NCBI RefSeq assembly: GCF_014211915.1
Contig: NZ_CP060039.1
Location: 2,790,001-2,854,000, forward strand
Reading direction: 5' to 3'
DNA: 64,000 bases
Source: Burkholderia cenocepacia
GTDB lineage: Bacteria; Pseudomonadota; Gammaproteobacteria; Burkholderiales; Burkholderiaceae
The translations under genes and the position numbers were made by a program. This document shows, in pieces, positions 14,690 through 26,932 of this stretch. Numbering within the stretch: position 1 is the stretch's first letter; each line of letters begins with the position of its first letter. The notes below the pieces were generated by a model. The model worked only from the letters and a program-made list of their open reading frames with translations, ran no database searches and was not told the DNA's origin.

Positions 14690-14847
14690 TTGGTTCGATA
14701 CCCTTTATTCGACCGGCCCGGCCGCCGTTCCGGCAGGCCGTGACCGCATTGCGTCACGCTATAATCGTCCGTTGCGAGCCGCGCGCCCCGGCGCCCGTTC
14801 GCAGCCGCGCGGCGCGCCCGCCGCTTCTTTCGCTCCAACCGGCCGCG

Positions 14848-16079
14848 ATGGCCGCTTCGCCCGTGAACTCTCGACTCGACTCGCTCCAGCGCTATCCCTT
14901 CGAAAAGCTGCGCGCCCTGTTCAAGGACGTGACGCCTTCCGGCGACCTCAAACCGATCAGCTTCGGCATCGGCGAGCCCAAACACGCGACGCCGGCGCTG
15001 ATCCGCGACGCCGTGGTGGCCGCGCTCGACGGGCTCGCGTCGTACCCGGCCACGGCCGGCTCGGACGCGCTGCGCACGTCGATCGCGCGCTGGCTCGAGC
15101 GCCGCTACGGGCTGCCGGCGATCGATCCGGCCACGCAGGTGCTGCCGGTATCGGGCTCGCGCGAAGCGCTGTTCTCGCTCGCGCAGACGGTGATCGATGC
15201 ACGGCCGTCTGCGGACGGCAAGAAGGCGATCGTACTCTGTCCGAATCCTTTCTATCAAATTTACGAAGGCGCGGCACTGCTCGCCGGTGCCGAACCCTAT
15301 TTCGCGAACAGCGACCCGGCCCGCAACTTCGCGTGCGACTACGCGGCCGTGCCCGATGACGTGTGGGCGCGCACGCAGTTGCTGTACGTGTGCTCGCCCG
15401 GCAACCCGACGGGTGCCGTGCTGACGCTCGACGACTGGCGCGAGCTGTTCGCACTGTCGGACCGCCACGGTTTCGTGATCGCGTCCGACGAGTGCTATTC
15501 CGAAATCTATTTCGACGAAGCGGCGCCGCCGCTCGGCGGCCTCGAGGCCGCGCACCGCCTCGGCCGCGGCTTCGAGCGGCTCGTGATGCTGTCGAGCCTG
15601 TCGAAGCGCTCGAACGTGCCGGGCATGCGCTCGGGCTTCGTCGCCGGCGACGCCGCGCTGCTCAAGAAATTCCTGCTGTACCGTACGTACCACGGCGCCG
15701 CGCTGTCGCCGGTCTGGCAGCACGCGAGCATCGCGGCGTGGAACGACGAGGCGCACGTGCGCGAGAACCGCGCGCTGTACCTGCAGAAGTTCAATACGGT
15801 CACGCCGATGCTCGCCGACGTGATCGACGTGAAGCTGCCCGACGCCGCGTTCTACCTGTGGGCCAATGTGTCGCGTACCGGCCTGTCGGACACCGAGTTC
15901 GCCCGCCGGCTGTACGCCGACTATAATGTGGCGGTTCTGCCCGGCTCGTACCTCGCGCGCGATGCGCACGGCACGAACCCGGGCCGCGATTTCATCCGGA
16001 TCGCGCTCGTCGCGGGCACCCCGAATGCGTCGAGGGCGCGCAACGCATCGTCGATTTCTGCCGCGCTCTCGCGCGGTAA
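14848..16079 (+). CDS. dapC: N-succinyldiaminopimelate aminotransferase, C-terminal frameshift
   Basis: A PLP aminotransferase of the succinylase branch of lysine and diaminopimelate synthesis. It has the class I fold with the PLP lysine in LSSLSKRSNVPGMRSG and the conserved CSPGNPTGAVL. It is upstream of dapD and dapE, which fixes the assignment. The ATG at 14848 gives MAASPVNSRLDSLQRYPFEK; a TATAAT at 14760-14765 is a likely -10. Near the end the frame changes at CCCC (16019-16022): five C would read AGTPECVEGAQRIVDFCRAL and stop at TAA 16077-16079, a 410-residue protein. As sequenced it runs on into dapD. A homopolymer deletion is the likely cause. Confidence 0.92.
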
Positions 16080-16124
16080 GACGTCCATCCCGATCAATTC
16101 CATCCATCTCCTGCGAAAACGAAC

Positions 16125-16951
<827 letters not shown>

Positions 16952-16952
<1 letters not shown>

Positions 16953-17320
16953 TGGCAAAGCCGCACACCGTGGTCGTCTACGGCATTCCGAACTGCGACA
17001 CCGTGAAGAAGGCCCGCGTGTGGCTCGACGATCACGGCGTCGAATTCGAGTTCCACGATTTCAAGAAGCTCGGCGTCAGCGCGCCGCTGATCGAAGACTG
17101 GCTGAAGGACGTGTCGCTCGACGCGCTCGTGAACAAGCGCGGCACCACGTGGCGCGGCCTCGACGACGCGATGAAGGCGGCCGCCGAAACGAAGACCGGC
17201 GCGGTCGCGCTGATGATCCACAAGCCGTCGGTCATCAAGCGCCCCGTGCTCGTCGTCAACGGCCGCGTGAAATCGCTCGGCTTCGTGGCCGATCAATACG
17301 CGGCGCTGTTTGCCGCATAG
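16952..17320 (+). CDS. Spx/ArsC-like (YffB-type) protein
   Basis: A 122-residue thioredoxin-fold protein of the ArsC/Spx family. The N-terminus VVYGIPNCDTVKKARVWLDD carries a single cysteine where arsenate reductases have their catalytic one, and VIKRPVLVVNGRVKSLGF carries the conserved arginine. Members inside dap clusters are usually annotated as hypothetical reductases or Spx-like; the role is not proven and nothing here shows arsenate resistance. It overlaps dapD by one base and is followed by dapE, so it is co-transcribed with lysine genes. Confidence 0.88.
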
Positions 17321-18547
<1,227 letters not shown>

Positions 18548-18558
18548 CGGAGCCTCGC

Positions 18559-19467
18559 ATGACGACACCTTTTGCCACAGTTCGCGACCTGCTGCGCTAC
18601 GCGGTCACGCGCTTCTCGAAAGCGAAGCTCGCGTTCGGCCACGGTTCCGACAACGCGTACGACGAAGCGGCCTACCTCGTGCTGCATACGCTCGACCTGC
18701 CGCTCGACACGCTCGAGCCGTTCATGGACGCGCGCCTCTTGCCCGACGAAATCGCGGCCGTGCTCGCGGTGATCGAACGACGCGCGGCCGACCGCGTGCC
18801 GGCCGCGTACCTCACGCATGAAGCGTGGATGCATGGCCACCGCTTCTACGTCGACGAACGCGTGATCGTGCCGCGCTCGTTCATCGGCGAACTGCTTGAC
18901 GACGGGCTGCAGCCGTATGTCGCCGATCCCGAGCAGGTCGGCGCGGTGCTCGAACTGTGCACCGGCTCCGGCTGCCTCGCGATCCTCGCGGCAAGCGCGT
19001 TCCCGAATGCCGAGATCGACGCGGTCGACCTGTCGGACAAAGCGCTCGAAGTCGCGGAAATCAACGTGCGCGACTACGGCCTCGAAGACCGGATCGGGCT
19101 GCACCGCGGCGATCTCTACGCACCGCTGCCCGCGTTCCGCACCGATCCCGACTCGCGCTACGACGTGATCCTGACGAACCCGCCGTACGTGAATGCCGCG
19201 TCGATGGCCGCGCTGCCGCCCGAATACCGGCACGAGCCGGAGATGGCGCTCGCCGGCGGCGACGACGGGATGGACATCGTGCGACGCATCGTCGCCGAAG
19301 CGCACCGCTGGTTGCATGACGACGGTGTGCTCGTCGTCGAGATCGGCAACGAGCGCGAGCACGTCGAAGCGGCATTCGGCGGCCTCGAGCTCACGTGGCT
19401 GCCCACCAGCGCGGGCGATGACGCCGTATTCCTGATCCAGGCGTCCGATCTGCCGCGCAAGGCCTGA
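18559..19467 (+). CDS. prmB: ribosomal protein L3 glutamine N5-methyltransferase
   Basis: PrmB methylates a glutamine of ribosomal protein L3 using S-adenosylmethionine. The 302-residue protein has the SAM-binding motif VLELCTGSGCLAILAA and the catalytic NPPYV motif of the HemK/PrmC family (ILTNPPYVNAASM), plus the PrmB-like N-terminus with YLTHEAWMHGHRFYVDERVI. It begins 11 bases after dapE and is probably the last gene of that operon. Confidence 0.94.
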   Translation: MTTPFATVRDLLRYAVTRFSKAKLAFGHGSDNAYDEAAYLVLHTLDLPLDTLEPFMDARLLPDEIAAVLAVIERRAADRVPAAYLTHEAWMHGHRFYVDERVIVPRSFIGELLDDGLQPYVADPEQVGAVLELCTGSGCLAILAASAFPNAEIDAVDLSDKALEVAEINVRDYGLEDRIGLHRGDLYAPLPAFRTDPDSRYDVILTNPPYVNAASMAALPPEYRHEPEMALAGGDDGMDIVRRIVAEAHRWLHDDGVLVVEIGNEREHVEAAFGGLELTWLPTSAGDDAVFLIQASDLPRKA

Positions 19468-19598
19468 GCGTTGCCGGCCCACCCGCCGTGCGGCGCCCCG
19501 TTGCGCCGCACGGTTGGGTAAGATGCGCGTAGGCGGCCGCCCGGCCGCACGACTTCGGGAGTCCCATCGGGTGTCCCGCAGGAGTCCTTTAAGCGCCC

Positions 19599-21038
19599 AT
19601 GACCCTCGACTGGCTCCATCTCGGCACCCTGATCCTGACCATCCATGTGCTCGGGATCGTCGCGGCGTGCCACGCAATCATGAACACGCGCACGTCGCAA
19701 GGCGCGATCGCGTGGGCCGTCTCGCTCACGGCCATGCCGTACCTGACACTCGTTCCATACCTGTTCCTCGGCCGCAGCAAATTCTCCGGCTACGTCGACG
19801 CCCGGCGCCACGAGCTGGAAATGTTGCGCACGCACACACCGCGTGCGCCATGGCGCGCAACCGACGCGACCGACGGGCCGGCCGCCGACGCGCTGGGGCA
19901 GGCTGCCGTGCTCGCGCTCACTCGGCTCGGCGGCATGCCGTTCCTCGGCGGCAATTCGGTACGCACGCTGGTCAACGGCGACGCGACGTTCTCCGCCATC
20001 CTGTCGGCGATCGACGACGCGCGCGACTACGTGCTCGTCCAGTTCTTCATCGTGCGCGACGATGCGCTCGGCCGGATGCTGCGCGACTCGCTGCTCGCGC
20101 GCGCGGCCACCGGCGTACGCTGCTGCCTGCTGTACGACAGCATCGGCAGCTTCGACCTGCCGCACAGCTACGTCGACGCATTGCGCCGCGGTGGCGTCGA
20201 GGTCCATCCGTTCGCGACCAACCGGAAATTCGTCAATCGCTTCCAGCTGAACTTCCGCAACCATCGCAAGATCGTCGTCGTCGACGGCAATCGCGCGTTC
20301 GTCGGCGGCCACAACGTCGGTGTCGAATATCTCGGTGCGAAGCCGCGCCTGTCGCCATGGCGCGACACCCACATCGAGATCCGCGGCCCCGTGGTGGCGA
20401 GCATCCAGTACGTGTTCGCCGAAGACTGGCACTGGGCGACGCAGAAACTGCCGCCCATCGCGCTGCCGCCGCCCGCGCAGCCCGGCGACGGCATGCATTG
20501 CCTCGCGGTGCCGATGGGGCCGGCGGACAAGCAGGAAACCGGCTCGCTGTTCTTCGTCGAATCGATCAACGCCGCCCGCGAACGGGTCTGGATCACCACG
20601 CCGTACCTGGTTCCCGATGAAGCCGTGGTCTCCGCGCTGAAACTCGCCGTGATGCGCGGCGTCGACGTACGCATCCTGATCCCTAGCCGGCGCGATCACT
20701 ACGTCGTGTTCGAGGCGTCCAAGCTTTACGCGCGCGACCTCGTCGATGCGGGCGTGAAAGTGTTCCGCTACCGGCCCGGCTTCCTGCACCAGAAGGTCGT
20801 GCTGATCGACCGCATCGCGGCGGCGGTCGGCAGCGCGAATCTCGATAACCGTTCGTTCCGCCTCAATTTCGAGGTCATGGTCATGACCGTCGATCGCGCA
20901 TTCGCCGGCGAAGTCGAGACGATGCTCGATGCCGACTTCGCGCAGGCGTACGAGGTGGATGCGGACGAATACCAGCACTCACCTGCCTGGCGGCGCATCG
21001 CGATGCACGTCGCGCGGTTGTTCGCGCCGATCCTGTAA
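19599..21038 (+). CDS. cls: cardiolipin synthase
   Basis: Joins two phosphatidylglycerol molecules into cardiolipin at the inner membrane. The 479-residue protein has two N-terminal membrane segments (LHLGTLILTIHVLGIVAACH and an IAWAVSLTAMPYLTLVPYLF region) and two phospholipase D motifs of type HxKxxxxD: NHRKIVVVDGNRAFVGGHN and LHQKVVLIDRIAAAVGSAN. This layout is that of bacterial Cls. It stands alone between prmB and the convergent gpx. Confidence 0.95.
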   Translation: MTLDWLHLGTLILTIHVLGIVAACHAIMNTRTSQGAIAWAVSLTAMPYLTLVPYLFLGRSKFSGYVDARRHELEMLRTHTPRAPWRATDATDGPAADALGQAAVLALTRLGGMPFLGGNSVRTLVNGDATFSAILSAIDDARDYVLVQFFIVRDDALGRMLRDSLLARAATGVRCCLLYDSIGSFDLPHSYVDALRRGGVEVHPFATNRKFVNRFQLNFRNHRKIVVVDGNRAFVGGHNVGVEYLGAKPRLSPWRDTHIEIRGPVVASIQYVFAEDWHWATQKLPPIALPPPAQPGDGMHCLAVPMGPADKQETGSLFFVESINAARERVWITTPYLVPDEAVVSALKLAVMRGVDVRILIPSRRDHYVVFEASKLYARDLVDAGVKVFRYRPGFLHQKVVLIDRIAAAVGSANLDNRSFRLNFEVMVMTVDRAFAGEVETMLDADFAQAYEVDADEYQHSPAWRRIAMHVARLFAPIL

Positions 21039-21101
21039 CGGCCGCGACGACGGCCGCGCCCGCACCATTCACACCGGCGCGGCGCACGCCGCGCATCGCC
21101 G

Positions 21102-21581
21102 TCACAGCAGCTTGTCGATGTCCGCGGCGATTTCGTCGGGCTTGGTGGACGGCGCGTAGCGCTTGACGATGCGCCCTTCGCGGTCGATCAGGAATTTCGT
21201 GAAATTCCACTTGATCGCCTTGAGGCCGAGAATGCCGGGCGCCTCGTCGGTCAGGTAGCGATACAGCGGATGCGCATGGTCGCCCTTCACGTCGATCTTC
21301 GCGAACATCGGGAACGTGACGCCGTAGTTGCGCTCGCAGAATGCCCCGATCTGCGCGGCGTCGCCCGGCTCCTGCTTGCCGAACTGATTGCACGGGAAGC
21401 CGAGCACGAAGAAACCGCGCGCCGCATACTGGTCGTACAGCTTCTGCAGACCCGCGTACTGCGGCGTGAAACCGCACTCGCTCGCGGTATTGACGATCAG
21501 CAGCACCTTGCCGCGATACGCGTCGAGCGATACCGGCGCGCCGGCGAGCGTCTCTGCGCTGAACGAATACAGGGTGGACAT
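21102..21581 (-). CDS. glutathione peroxidase family protein (cysteine type)
   Basis: A 159-residue thiol peroxidase. The catalytic cysteine sits in [12 protein letters not shown] in place of selenocysteine. [13 protein letters not shown] carries the second conserved cysteine and glutamine, and [13 protein letters not shown] the conserved Trp-Asn. It has no signal peptide, so it should act in the cytoplasm on hydroperoxides; such enzymes often use thioredoxin rather than glutathione. It converges on cls across a 63-base gap containing an 8-bp GCGCGGCG hairpin. Confidence 0.95.
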   Translation of the reverse strand: MSTLYSFSAETLAGAPVSLDAYRGKVLLIVNTASECGFTPQYAGLQKLYDQYAARGFFVLGFPCNQFGKQEPGDAAQIGAFCERNYGVTFPMFAKIDVKGDHAHPLYRYLTDEAPGILGLKAIKWNFTKFLIDREGRIVKRYAPSTKPDEIAADIDKLL

Positions 21582-21716
21582 CGGGCACTCCTTTTATGAA
21601 ACCGATCGACGTGGAGTCTAGGCGAAATTGCGCCGTTGCGGCATCCGCCGAACGGCCGATGCCCGGCGCAACCGGCGCGCGGTCTAGAATAGCGGTTTTG
21701 GCCAGTCATTTCCGCC

Positions 21717-23648
21717 GTGATCCGTTTCAATCAGTTCAGCCTTGCGCGCGGCACCAAGCCGCTGTTCGAGTCGACCTCGTTCGTGCTCAATCCCGGCGAG
21801 AAAGCCGGCCTGATCGGCGCGAACGGCGCCGGCAAGTCGACGCTGTTTTCCGTCCTGCGCGGCGAGCTGCATTCCGACGGAGGCGATTTCTCGATGCCGC
21901 CGTCGTGGCGGATCGCCCACGTGTCGCAGGAAACACCCGCGGTCGACCGCTCGGCGCTCGACTACACGCTCGACGGCGATACCGCGCTGCGCGAGATCGA
22001 GGCCCGCATCGCCGCCGCGTCGGCCGCACATGACGGCGCCGCCGAAGCCGACGCGCACGCGGCATTCGCCGATGCCGACGGCTACACCGCGCCGGCCCGC
22101 GCCGAAGCGCTGCTGCTCGGCCTGGGCTTCACGCTCGCGCAAACGCGCGAATCCGTCGCGAGCTTCTCCGGCGGCTGGCGCATGCGCCTGAACCTCGCGC
22201 AGGCGCTGATGTGCCGCTCCGACCTGCTGCTGCTCGACGAACCGACGAACCACCTCGACCTCGACGCGATCGTCTGGCTCGAAGACTGGCTGCATCGCTA
22301 CCCCGGCACGCTCGTCGTGATTTCGCACGACCGCGAATTCCTCGATTCGATCTGCAACGTCACGCTGCATCTGGAAAACCGCCAGGTGAAGCGCTACGGC
22401 GGCAACTACTCGCAGTTCGAAGTGCTGCGCGCGCAGCAACTGGCGCTGCAGCAAAGCGCGTACGAGAAGCAGCAGAAGACGATCGAGCATCTGCAGAGCT
22501 TCGTCGACCGCTTCAAGGCCAAGGCGACCAAGGCCAAGCAGGCGCAAAGCCGGATGAAGGCGCTCGAGAAGATGGAGCTGATCGCGCCCGCGCACATCGC
22601 GTCGCCGTTCACGTTCGAATTCCGCACGCCCGATGCCGCGCCGAACCCGATGATGGTGATGGAGGACGTCCGCTGCGGCTACCACGCCGACGACGGAACG
22701 GACATCCCGATCGTCGAGCGCGTCGCGCTGTCGATCCAGAACGGCCAGCGTATCGGCCTGTTGGGCGCCAACGGCCAGGGCAAGTCGACGCTGATCAAGA
22801 CACTGGCCGGCACACTCGCGCCGCTGTCGGGGCACGTGCGCGACGGCAAGGGGCTGACGATCGGCTATTTCGCGCAGCACCAGCTCGAAACGCTGCGCGA
22901 AGACGATTCGCCGCTCGCGCATCTGGCACGGCTTGCGCCCGACACGCGCGAGCAGGAACTGCGCGACTTCCTCGGCGGCTTCAATTTCTCGGGCGACATG
23001 GCGACCAGCCCGGTCGGGCCGTTCTCGGGCGGCGAAAAAGCCCGCCTCGCGCTGGCGCTGATCATCTGGCAGAAACCGAACCTGCTGCTGCTCGACGAAC
23101 CGACGAACCACCTCGACCTCGAAACGCGCCACGCGCTGACGATGGCGCTCGCGCAATTCGAAGGCACGCTGATCCTCGTGTCGCACGATCGTCACCTGCT
23201 GCGCGCGACGACCGACCAGTTCATGCTGGTCGCGAAGCACCGGCTGCAGCCGTTCGACGGCGACCTCGACGACTACCGCGACTGGCTGCTGCAGCACGCG
23301 GCCGAGCAGCGCGCGGCCGCGAAGGCCGACAGCGCGGCGGCCGCGGGCGCCGATCCGGGCGTCAACCGCAAGGATCAGAAGCGTCAGGCGGCCGAGGAAC
23401 GCCAACGGCTGTCCCAGTTGAAGAAGCCGCTGCAGAACCGCATCACGAAGCTCGAGAAGGAAATGGAAGCACTGCACGCCGAAAAGGCGCGCCTCGACGC
23501 GTTCGTCGCCGATCCGGCGAGCTACGAAGCCGCGCGCAAGACGGAACTGACCGACGCGATCCGCAAGCTCGGCGAGGTCAATACCCGGCTCGAAACGGTC
23601 GAGGCGGACTGGCTCGCCGTGCAGGAAGAACTCGAGCAGATCGGTTAA
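21717..23648 (+). CDS. ABC-F family ATPase (YheS-like)
   Basis: A soluble protein with two ABC ATPase domains and no membrane segments, so not a transporter; ABC-F proteins act on the ribosome. The 643-residue product has Walker A motifs GANGAGKSTLF and GANGQGKSTLI, signatures SFSGGWRMR and GPFSGGEKARL, and two LLLLDEPTNHLDL Walker B regions. A linker rich in Lys and Gln lies between the domains (about 240-285), and a charged coiled-coil tail ends the protein. The start is GTG at 21717 (MIRFNQFSLA). The YheS subgroup is preferred over EttA or Uup from its length and N-terminus. Confidence 0.93.
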   Translation: MIRFNQFSLARGTKPLFESTSFVLNPGEKAGLIGANGAGKSTLFSVLRGELHSDGGDFSMPPSWRIAHVSQETPAVDRSALDYTLDGDTALREIEARIAAASAAHDGAAEADAHAAFADADGYTAPARAEALLLGLGFTLAQTRESVASFSGGWRMRLNLAQALMCRSDLLLLDEPTNHLDLDAIVWLEDWLHRYPGTLVVISHDREFLDSICNVTLHLENRQVKRYGGNYSQFEVLRAQQLALQQSAYEKQQKTIEHLQSFVDRFKAKATKAKQAQSRMKALEKMELIAPAHIASPFTFEFRTPDAAPNPMMVMEDVRCGYHADDGTDIPIVERVALSIQNGQRIGLLGANGQGKSTLIKTLAGTLAPLSGHVRDGKGLTIGYFAQHQLETLREDDSPLAHLARLAPDTREQELRDFLGGFNFSGDMATSPVGPFSGGEKARLALALIIWQKPNLLLLDEPTNHLDLETRHALTMALAQFEGTLILVSHDRHLLRATTDQFMLVAKHRLQPFDGDLDDYRDWLLQHAAEQRAAAKADSAAAAGADPGVNRKDQKRQAAEERQRLSQLKKPLQNRITKLEKEMEALHAEKARLDAFVADPASYEAARKTELTDAIRKLGEVNTRLETVEADWLAVQEELEQIG

Positions 23649-23751
23649 ACGCGGCCCCGGCGCGCCGTCAGCCGCGGTTCGCTTCATCGGAGACGCGGCG
23701 CGTCGGGGCGTCGACGAGCCACGAATCCGCCCCGCCGCACCGAACCCGGAA

Positions 23752-23787
23752 ACGACGAGGCCGGGCGCCCGGGCCCGGCCTCGTCGT
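23752..23787. terminator. terminator-like hairpin between convergent genes
   Basis: A perfect 15-bp stem ACGACGAGGCCGGGC with a six-base loop lies 104 bases after the ABC-F gene and 53 bases beyond the end of the convergent small gene. No long T run follows, so its use as an intrinsic terminator is uncertain. Confidence 0.5.
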
Positions 23788-23839
23788 CATTGCTGCGTTG
23801 GTGGGGTTGCATCGGCCCGTATGTCGGCCGCGCCCCCAC

Positions 23840-24106
23840 TCAACGACGCGGCAGCGTGTCGCGCGGCATCTGCTCGTCATCGCCCATCAAGTGCCGGCGC
23901 CCCTTGATCGGCCGGCGGATCGCAGCGGCGACTTCGGCTTCCGTCACGTCCTCGGACACGACCTTGCGCGCCAGCCGCCCTTCTTCGTCGATCCACTCGA
24001 CGATCCGGCATCCACCGCCCCACGGCTGGCGAATCGGCTCCGACACGCGGCAGCCGCGCAGGTTGTAAAGGCGTCCGCCAGGCGCTTCCCCGTACGATTT
24101 CAACAT
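23840..24106 (-). CDS. small protein of unknown function (88 aa)
   Basis: I do not recognise this protein. The reading starts MLKSYGEAPGGRLYNLRGCR and includes SEPIRQPWGGGCRIVEWIDE, an acidic segment VVSEDVTEAEVAAAIRR and a basic KGRRHL end. It has no signal peptide or membrane segment. Residue content is balanced and codon use is normal for the region, which supports a real gene. An upstream in-frame ATG would add 10 residues, but the chosen start is the more natural N-terminus. It converges on the ABC-F gene. Confidence 0.6.
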   Translation of the reverse strand: MLKSYGEAPGGRLYNLRGCRVSEPIRQPWGGGCRIVEWIDEEGRLARKVVSEDVTEAEVAAAIRRPIKGRRHLMGDDEQMPRDTLPRR

Positions 24107-24255
24107 AGGTTCCCTTCGCATTGCGCGGTTCGACAATCCGGCAAAGGATAGGGAAAAGCGATGTCCGGCGGGTTACATCAGCCTACATATTCTTTACAGC
24201 GAATTACGCGACAGATCGTCCGGCCCGCTACGGCCCCTGCCAGGGCCCCGCCCGC

Positions 24256-25632
24256 TCATTCGAGATCGCGCACGCGGTCGATCGCCTGCTCGAGCCGCTC
24301 GACGGCCATCACGTTCAGCCCTTCGATCGGCTGCTTCGGCGCATTCGCCTTCGGGATCAGCGCGGACGCGAAGCCGAGCTTCGCCGCTTCGCGCAGCCGT
24401 TCCTGCCCGCGCGGGGACGGCCGGATTTCGCCCGCCAGCCCCACCTCGCCGAACACGATCAGCCCTTTCGGCAGCGCCTTGTTGCGCATCGACGAGTGAA
24501 TCGCGAGCAGCACCGCGAGGTCGGCGGCCGGCTCGGTGATCTTCACGCCGCCCACCGCATTGAGGAACACGTCCTGGTCGAAGGCCGCGATGCCCGCGTG
24601 GCGGTGCAGCACCGCGAGCAGCATCGCGAGCCGGTTCTGCTCGAGGCCGACCGCGAGCCGGCGCGGGTTCGGCACGTGCGCCGTATCGACGAGCGCCTGG
24701 ATTTCGACGAGCAGCGGGCGCGTGCCTTCCTGCGTGACGAGCACGCACGAACCGGGCACGACCTGCTCGTGCTGCGACAGGAACAGCGCGGACGGGTTGG
24801 CTACGCCGCGCAGCCCGCGCTCGGTCATCGCGAACACGCCGAGTTCGTTGACCGCGCCGAAGCGGTTCTTGAACGCGCGCACGAGCCGGAACGACGAATG
24901 CGTGTCGCCTTCGAAGTACAGCACGGTATCGACGATGTGCTCGAGCACGCGCGGGCCGGCCAGATTGCCCTCCTTCGTCACATGCCCGACCATGATGATC
25001 GCGGTGCCCGACTGTTTCGCGATGCGCGTGAGCTGCGCCGCGCATTCGCGCACCTGCGCGACCGAGCCCGGCGCCGACGTGAGCGCGTCCGAATAGACGG
25101 TCTGGATCGAGTCGATGACGGCCACGTCCGGCCGCTCGGTATCGATCGCGGCCTGGATCTTCTCGAGCTGGATCTCGGCGAGCAGCTTCAGTTCGGCCGC
25201 CGGCGCGCCGCCGTCGAGCAACGCGAGCCGTTGCGCGCGCAACGCGATCTGCGCGGCCGATTCCTCGCCGCTGATATAGAGGGCACGCCGCTCGTTCGCG
25301 ATATCCGCGAGCGACTGCAGCAGCAGCGTCGACTTGCCGATGCCCGGATCGCCGCCGATCAGCACGACGCCGCCGGGCACCAGGCCACCGCCCAGCACGC
25401 GGTCGAATTCGCCGATGCCGGTGGAGAAGCGCGGAACGTCGGCGGCCTCGATGTCGGCGAGCCGCTGCACCGGCGCCCGCTTCGCGAGCGACTGGAACCG
25501 ATGGGCGGCCGGCGACTCGGCGACCGATTCGACGAGCGTGTTCCAGGCCTGGCACGACGGGCACTGGCCCTGCCACTTCGGGGTCTGTCCGCCGCACTCG
25601 CTGCAGACGTAAACGGTTTTCTGTTTGGCCAC
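24256..25632 (-). CDS. radA: DNA repair protein RadA
   Basis: RadA is a RecA-like helicase that processes recombination branches. The 458-residue protein has the N-terminal zinc finger (CSECGGQTPKWQGQCPSC), Walker A (GGDPGIGKSTLLLQ) near residue 100, the RadA-specific KNRFGAVNE motif, and a C-terminal Lon-like domain (PAADLAVLLAIHSSMRNKAL). The start is a GTG at 25632 giving VAKQKTVYVCSEC; the upstream in-frame sequence comes from antisense of alr. It lies 11 bases after alr on the same strand, so the two are likely co-transcribed. Confidence 0.96.
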   Translation of the reverse strand: MAKQKTVYVCSECGGQTPKWQGQCPSCQAWNTLVESVAESPAAHRFQSLAKRAPVQRLADIEAADVPRFSTGIGEFDRVLGGGLVPGGVVLIGGDPGIGKSTLLLQSLADIANERRALYISGEESAAQIALRAQRLALLDGGAPAAELKLLAEIQLEKIQAAIDTERPDVAVIDSIQTVYSDALTSAPGSVAQVRECAAQLTRIAKQSGTAIIMVGHVTKEGNLAGPRVLEHIVDTVLYFEGDTHSSFRLVRAFKNRFGAVNELGVFAMTERGLRGVANPSALFLSQHEQVVPGSCVLVTQEGTRPLLVEIQALVDTAHVPNPRRLAVGLEQNRLAMLLAVLHRHAGIAAFDQDVFLNAVGGVKITEPAADLAVLLAIHSSMRNKALPKGLIVFGEVGLAGEIRPSPRGQERLREAAKLGFASALIPKANAPKQPIEGLNVMAVERLEQAIDRVRDLE

Positions 25633-25643
25633 GCGCGATGCCC

Positions 25644-26714
25644 TTATTCCGCTCGCACCGGCACGCGGGCCGCGACCGCGCACATCAGCTCGTAGCCGAT
25701 CGTGCCGCAATGGCGCGCGACGTCGTCGATCGGCAGCGCGTTGCCCCACAGCTCGACACGCGCGCCGACGCCGGCCTGCGGGCACGGCGTCAGGTCGACG
25801 GTGATCATGTCCATCGACACGCGGCCGACGATCCGCGTACGGATGCCGTCGACGATCACGGGGGTGCCTTCGGGCGCCACGCGCGGATAGCCATCCGCAT
25901 AGCCGCACGCGACGACGCCGATCCGCATCGGCGCCTGCGCCGAAAACGTCGAACCATAACCGATCGCCTGGCCCTTCCCGATCGTCTGCACCGCGATCAG
26001 CTCGGATGCGAGCGTCATCGCGGGCTTCAACCCCGTGTCCGCGATATCGGACGACAGCCCGGACGGAGACGCGCCATACAGCACGATCCCCGGCCGCACC
26101 CAGTCGAAGTGCGTATCCGGATGCCACAGCACGGCGGCCGAATTCGCGAGACTGCGCGCGCCGGCGATGCTTTCCGCGCCGCGCTCGAACGTCGCGAGCT
26201 GCTCGGCGACACCGCGCTCGTTGTCCGCGTCCGAAAAATGGGTCATCAACGTGATCTGACCGATGCCGGGGCACGCGCGGGCGCGCTCCCACGCGGCACG
26301 GTATTTTTCCGGCACGTAACCGAGCCGGTTCATCCCGCTGTTCATCTTCAACTGCACGTTGACGGGCTTCGACAGCCGCGCCGTTTCCAGCATCCGCATC
26401 TGCTCGTCGTTGTGGACGGTCGTCGTCAGGCTGTAGCGGTCGATCACGTCGATGTCGGTCGAGCGGAAGAAGCCTTCGAGCAGCAGGATCGGGCCGGCCC
26501 AGCCGAGCTCGCGCAGCTTCACCGCCTCGTCGAGGTCGAGCAGGCCGAAGCCGTCGGTGCCGCGCAGGCCCGGAAACGCGCGGGCGAGACCGTGGCCGTA
26601 CGCGTTGGCCTTGACGACCGCCCAGACCTTGGACGGGCCGGCAAAGCGGCGGACGACGGAGAGATTGTTCGCGAGAGCGGCGGTGTGGATGGTGGCGGAG
26701 ATCGGGCGCGGCAT
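25644..26714 (-). CDS. alr: alanine racemase
   Basis: Converts L-alanine to D-alanine for peptidoglycan. The 356-residue PLP enzyme has the cofactor lysine at position 35 in [10 protein letters not shown], the catalytic tyrosine region [12 protein letters not shown] and the conserved [11 protein letters not shown]. It is closest to the Alr/DadX type. No dadA lies next to it, so the biosynthetic name alr is used. It is upstream of radA and divergent from lplT. Confidence 0.95.
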   Translation of the reverse strand: MPRPISATIHTAALANNLSVVRRFAGPSKVWAVVKANAYGHGLARAFPGLRGTDGFGLLDLDEAVKLRELGWAGPILLLEGFFRSTDIDVIDRYSLTTTVHNDEQMRMLETARLSKPVNVQLKMNSGMNRLGYVPEKYRAAWERARACPGIGQITLMTHFSDADNERGVAEQLATFERGAESIAGARSLANSAAVLWHPDTHFDWVRPGIVLYGASPSGLSSDIADTGLKPAMTLASELIAVQTIGKGQAIGYGSTFSAQAPMRIGVVACGYADGYPRVAPEGTPVIVDGIRTRIVGRVSMDMITVDLTPCPQAGVGARVELWGNALPIDDVARHCGTIGYELMCAVAARVPVRAE

Positions 26715-26932
26715 GGGAAATTTACGTAAAGACGCTTGCGAATCATCAGCTTACCGCGCCTTTTGAGCACCGAAGCCGACAATTTGCGGAACGATCGGGG
26801 AATCTTGCTAGTCCGAATTCGCGTATTTTCATGTTATAAAGCCGTGCGCACAACCCATTTCGAACGGAATAAGCCGATCGCATACCAGGCGGCCTACGCG
26901 GCCCTGCCGCAGCGACGAAAGCATCGCATCAG

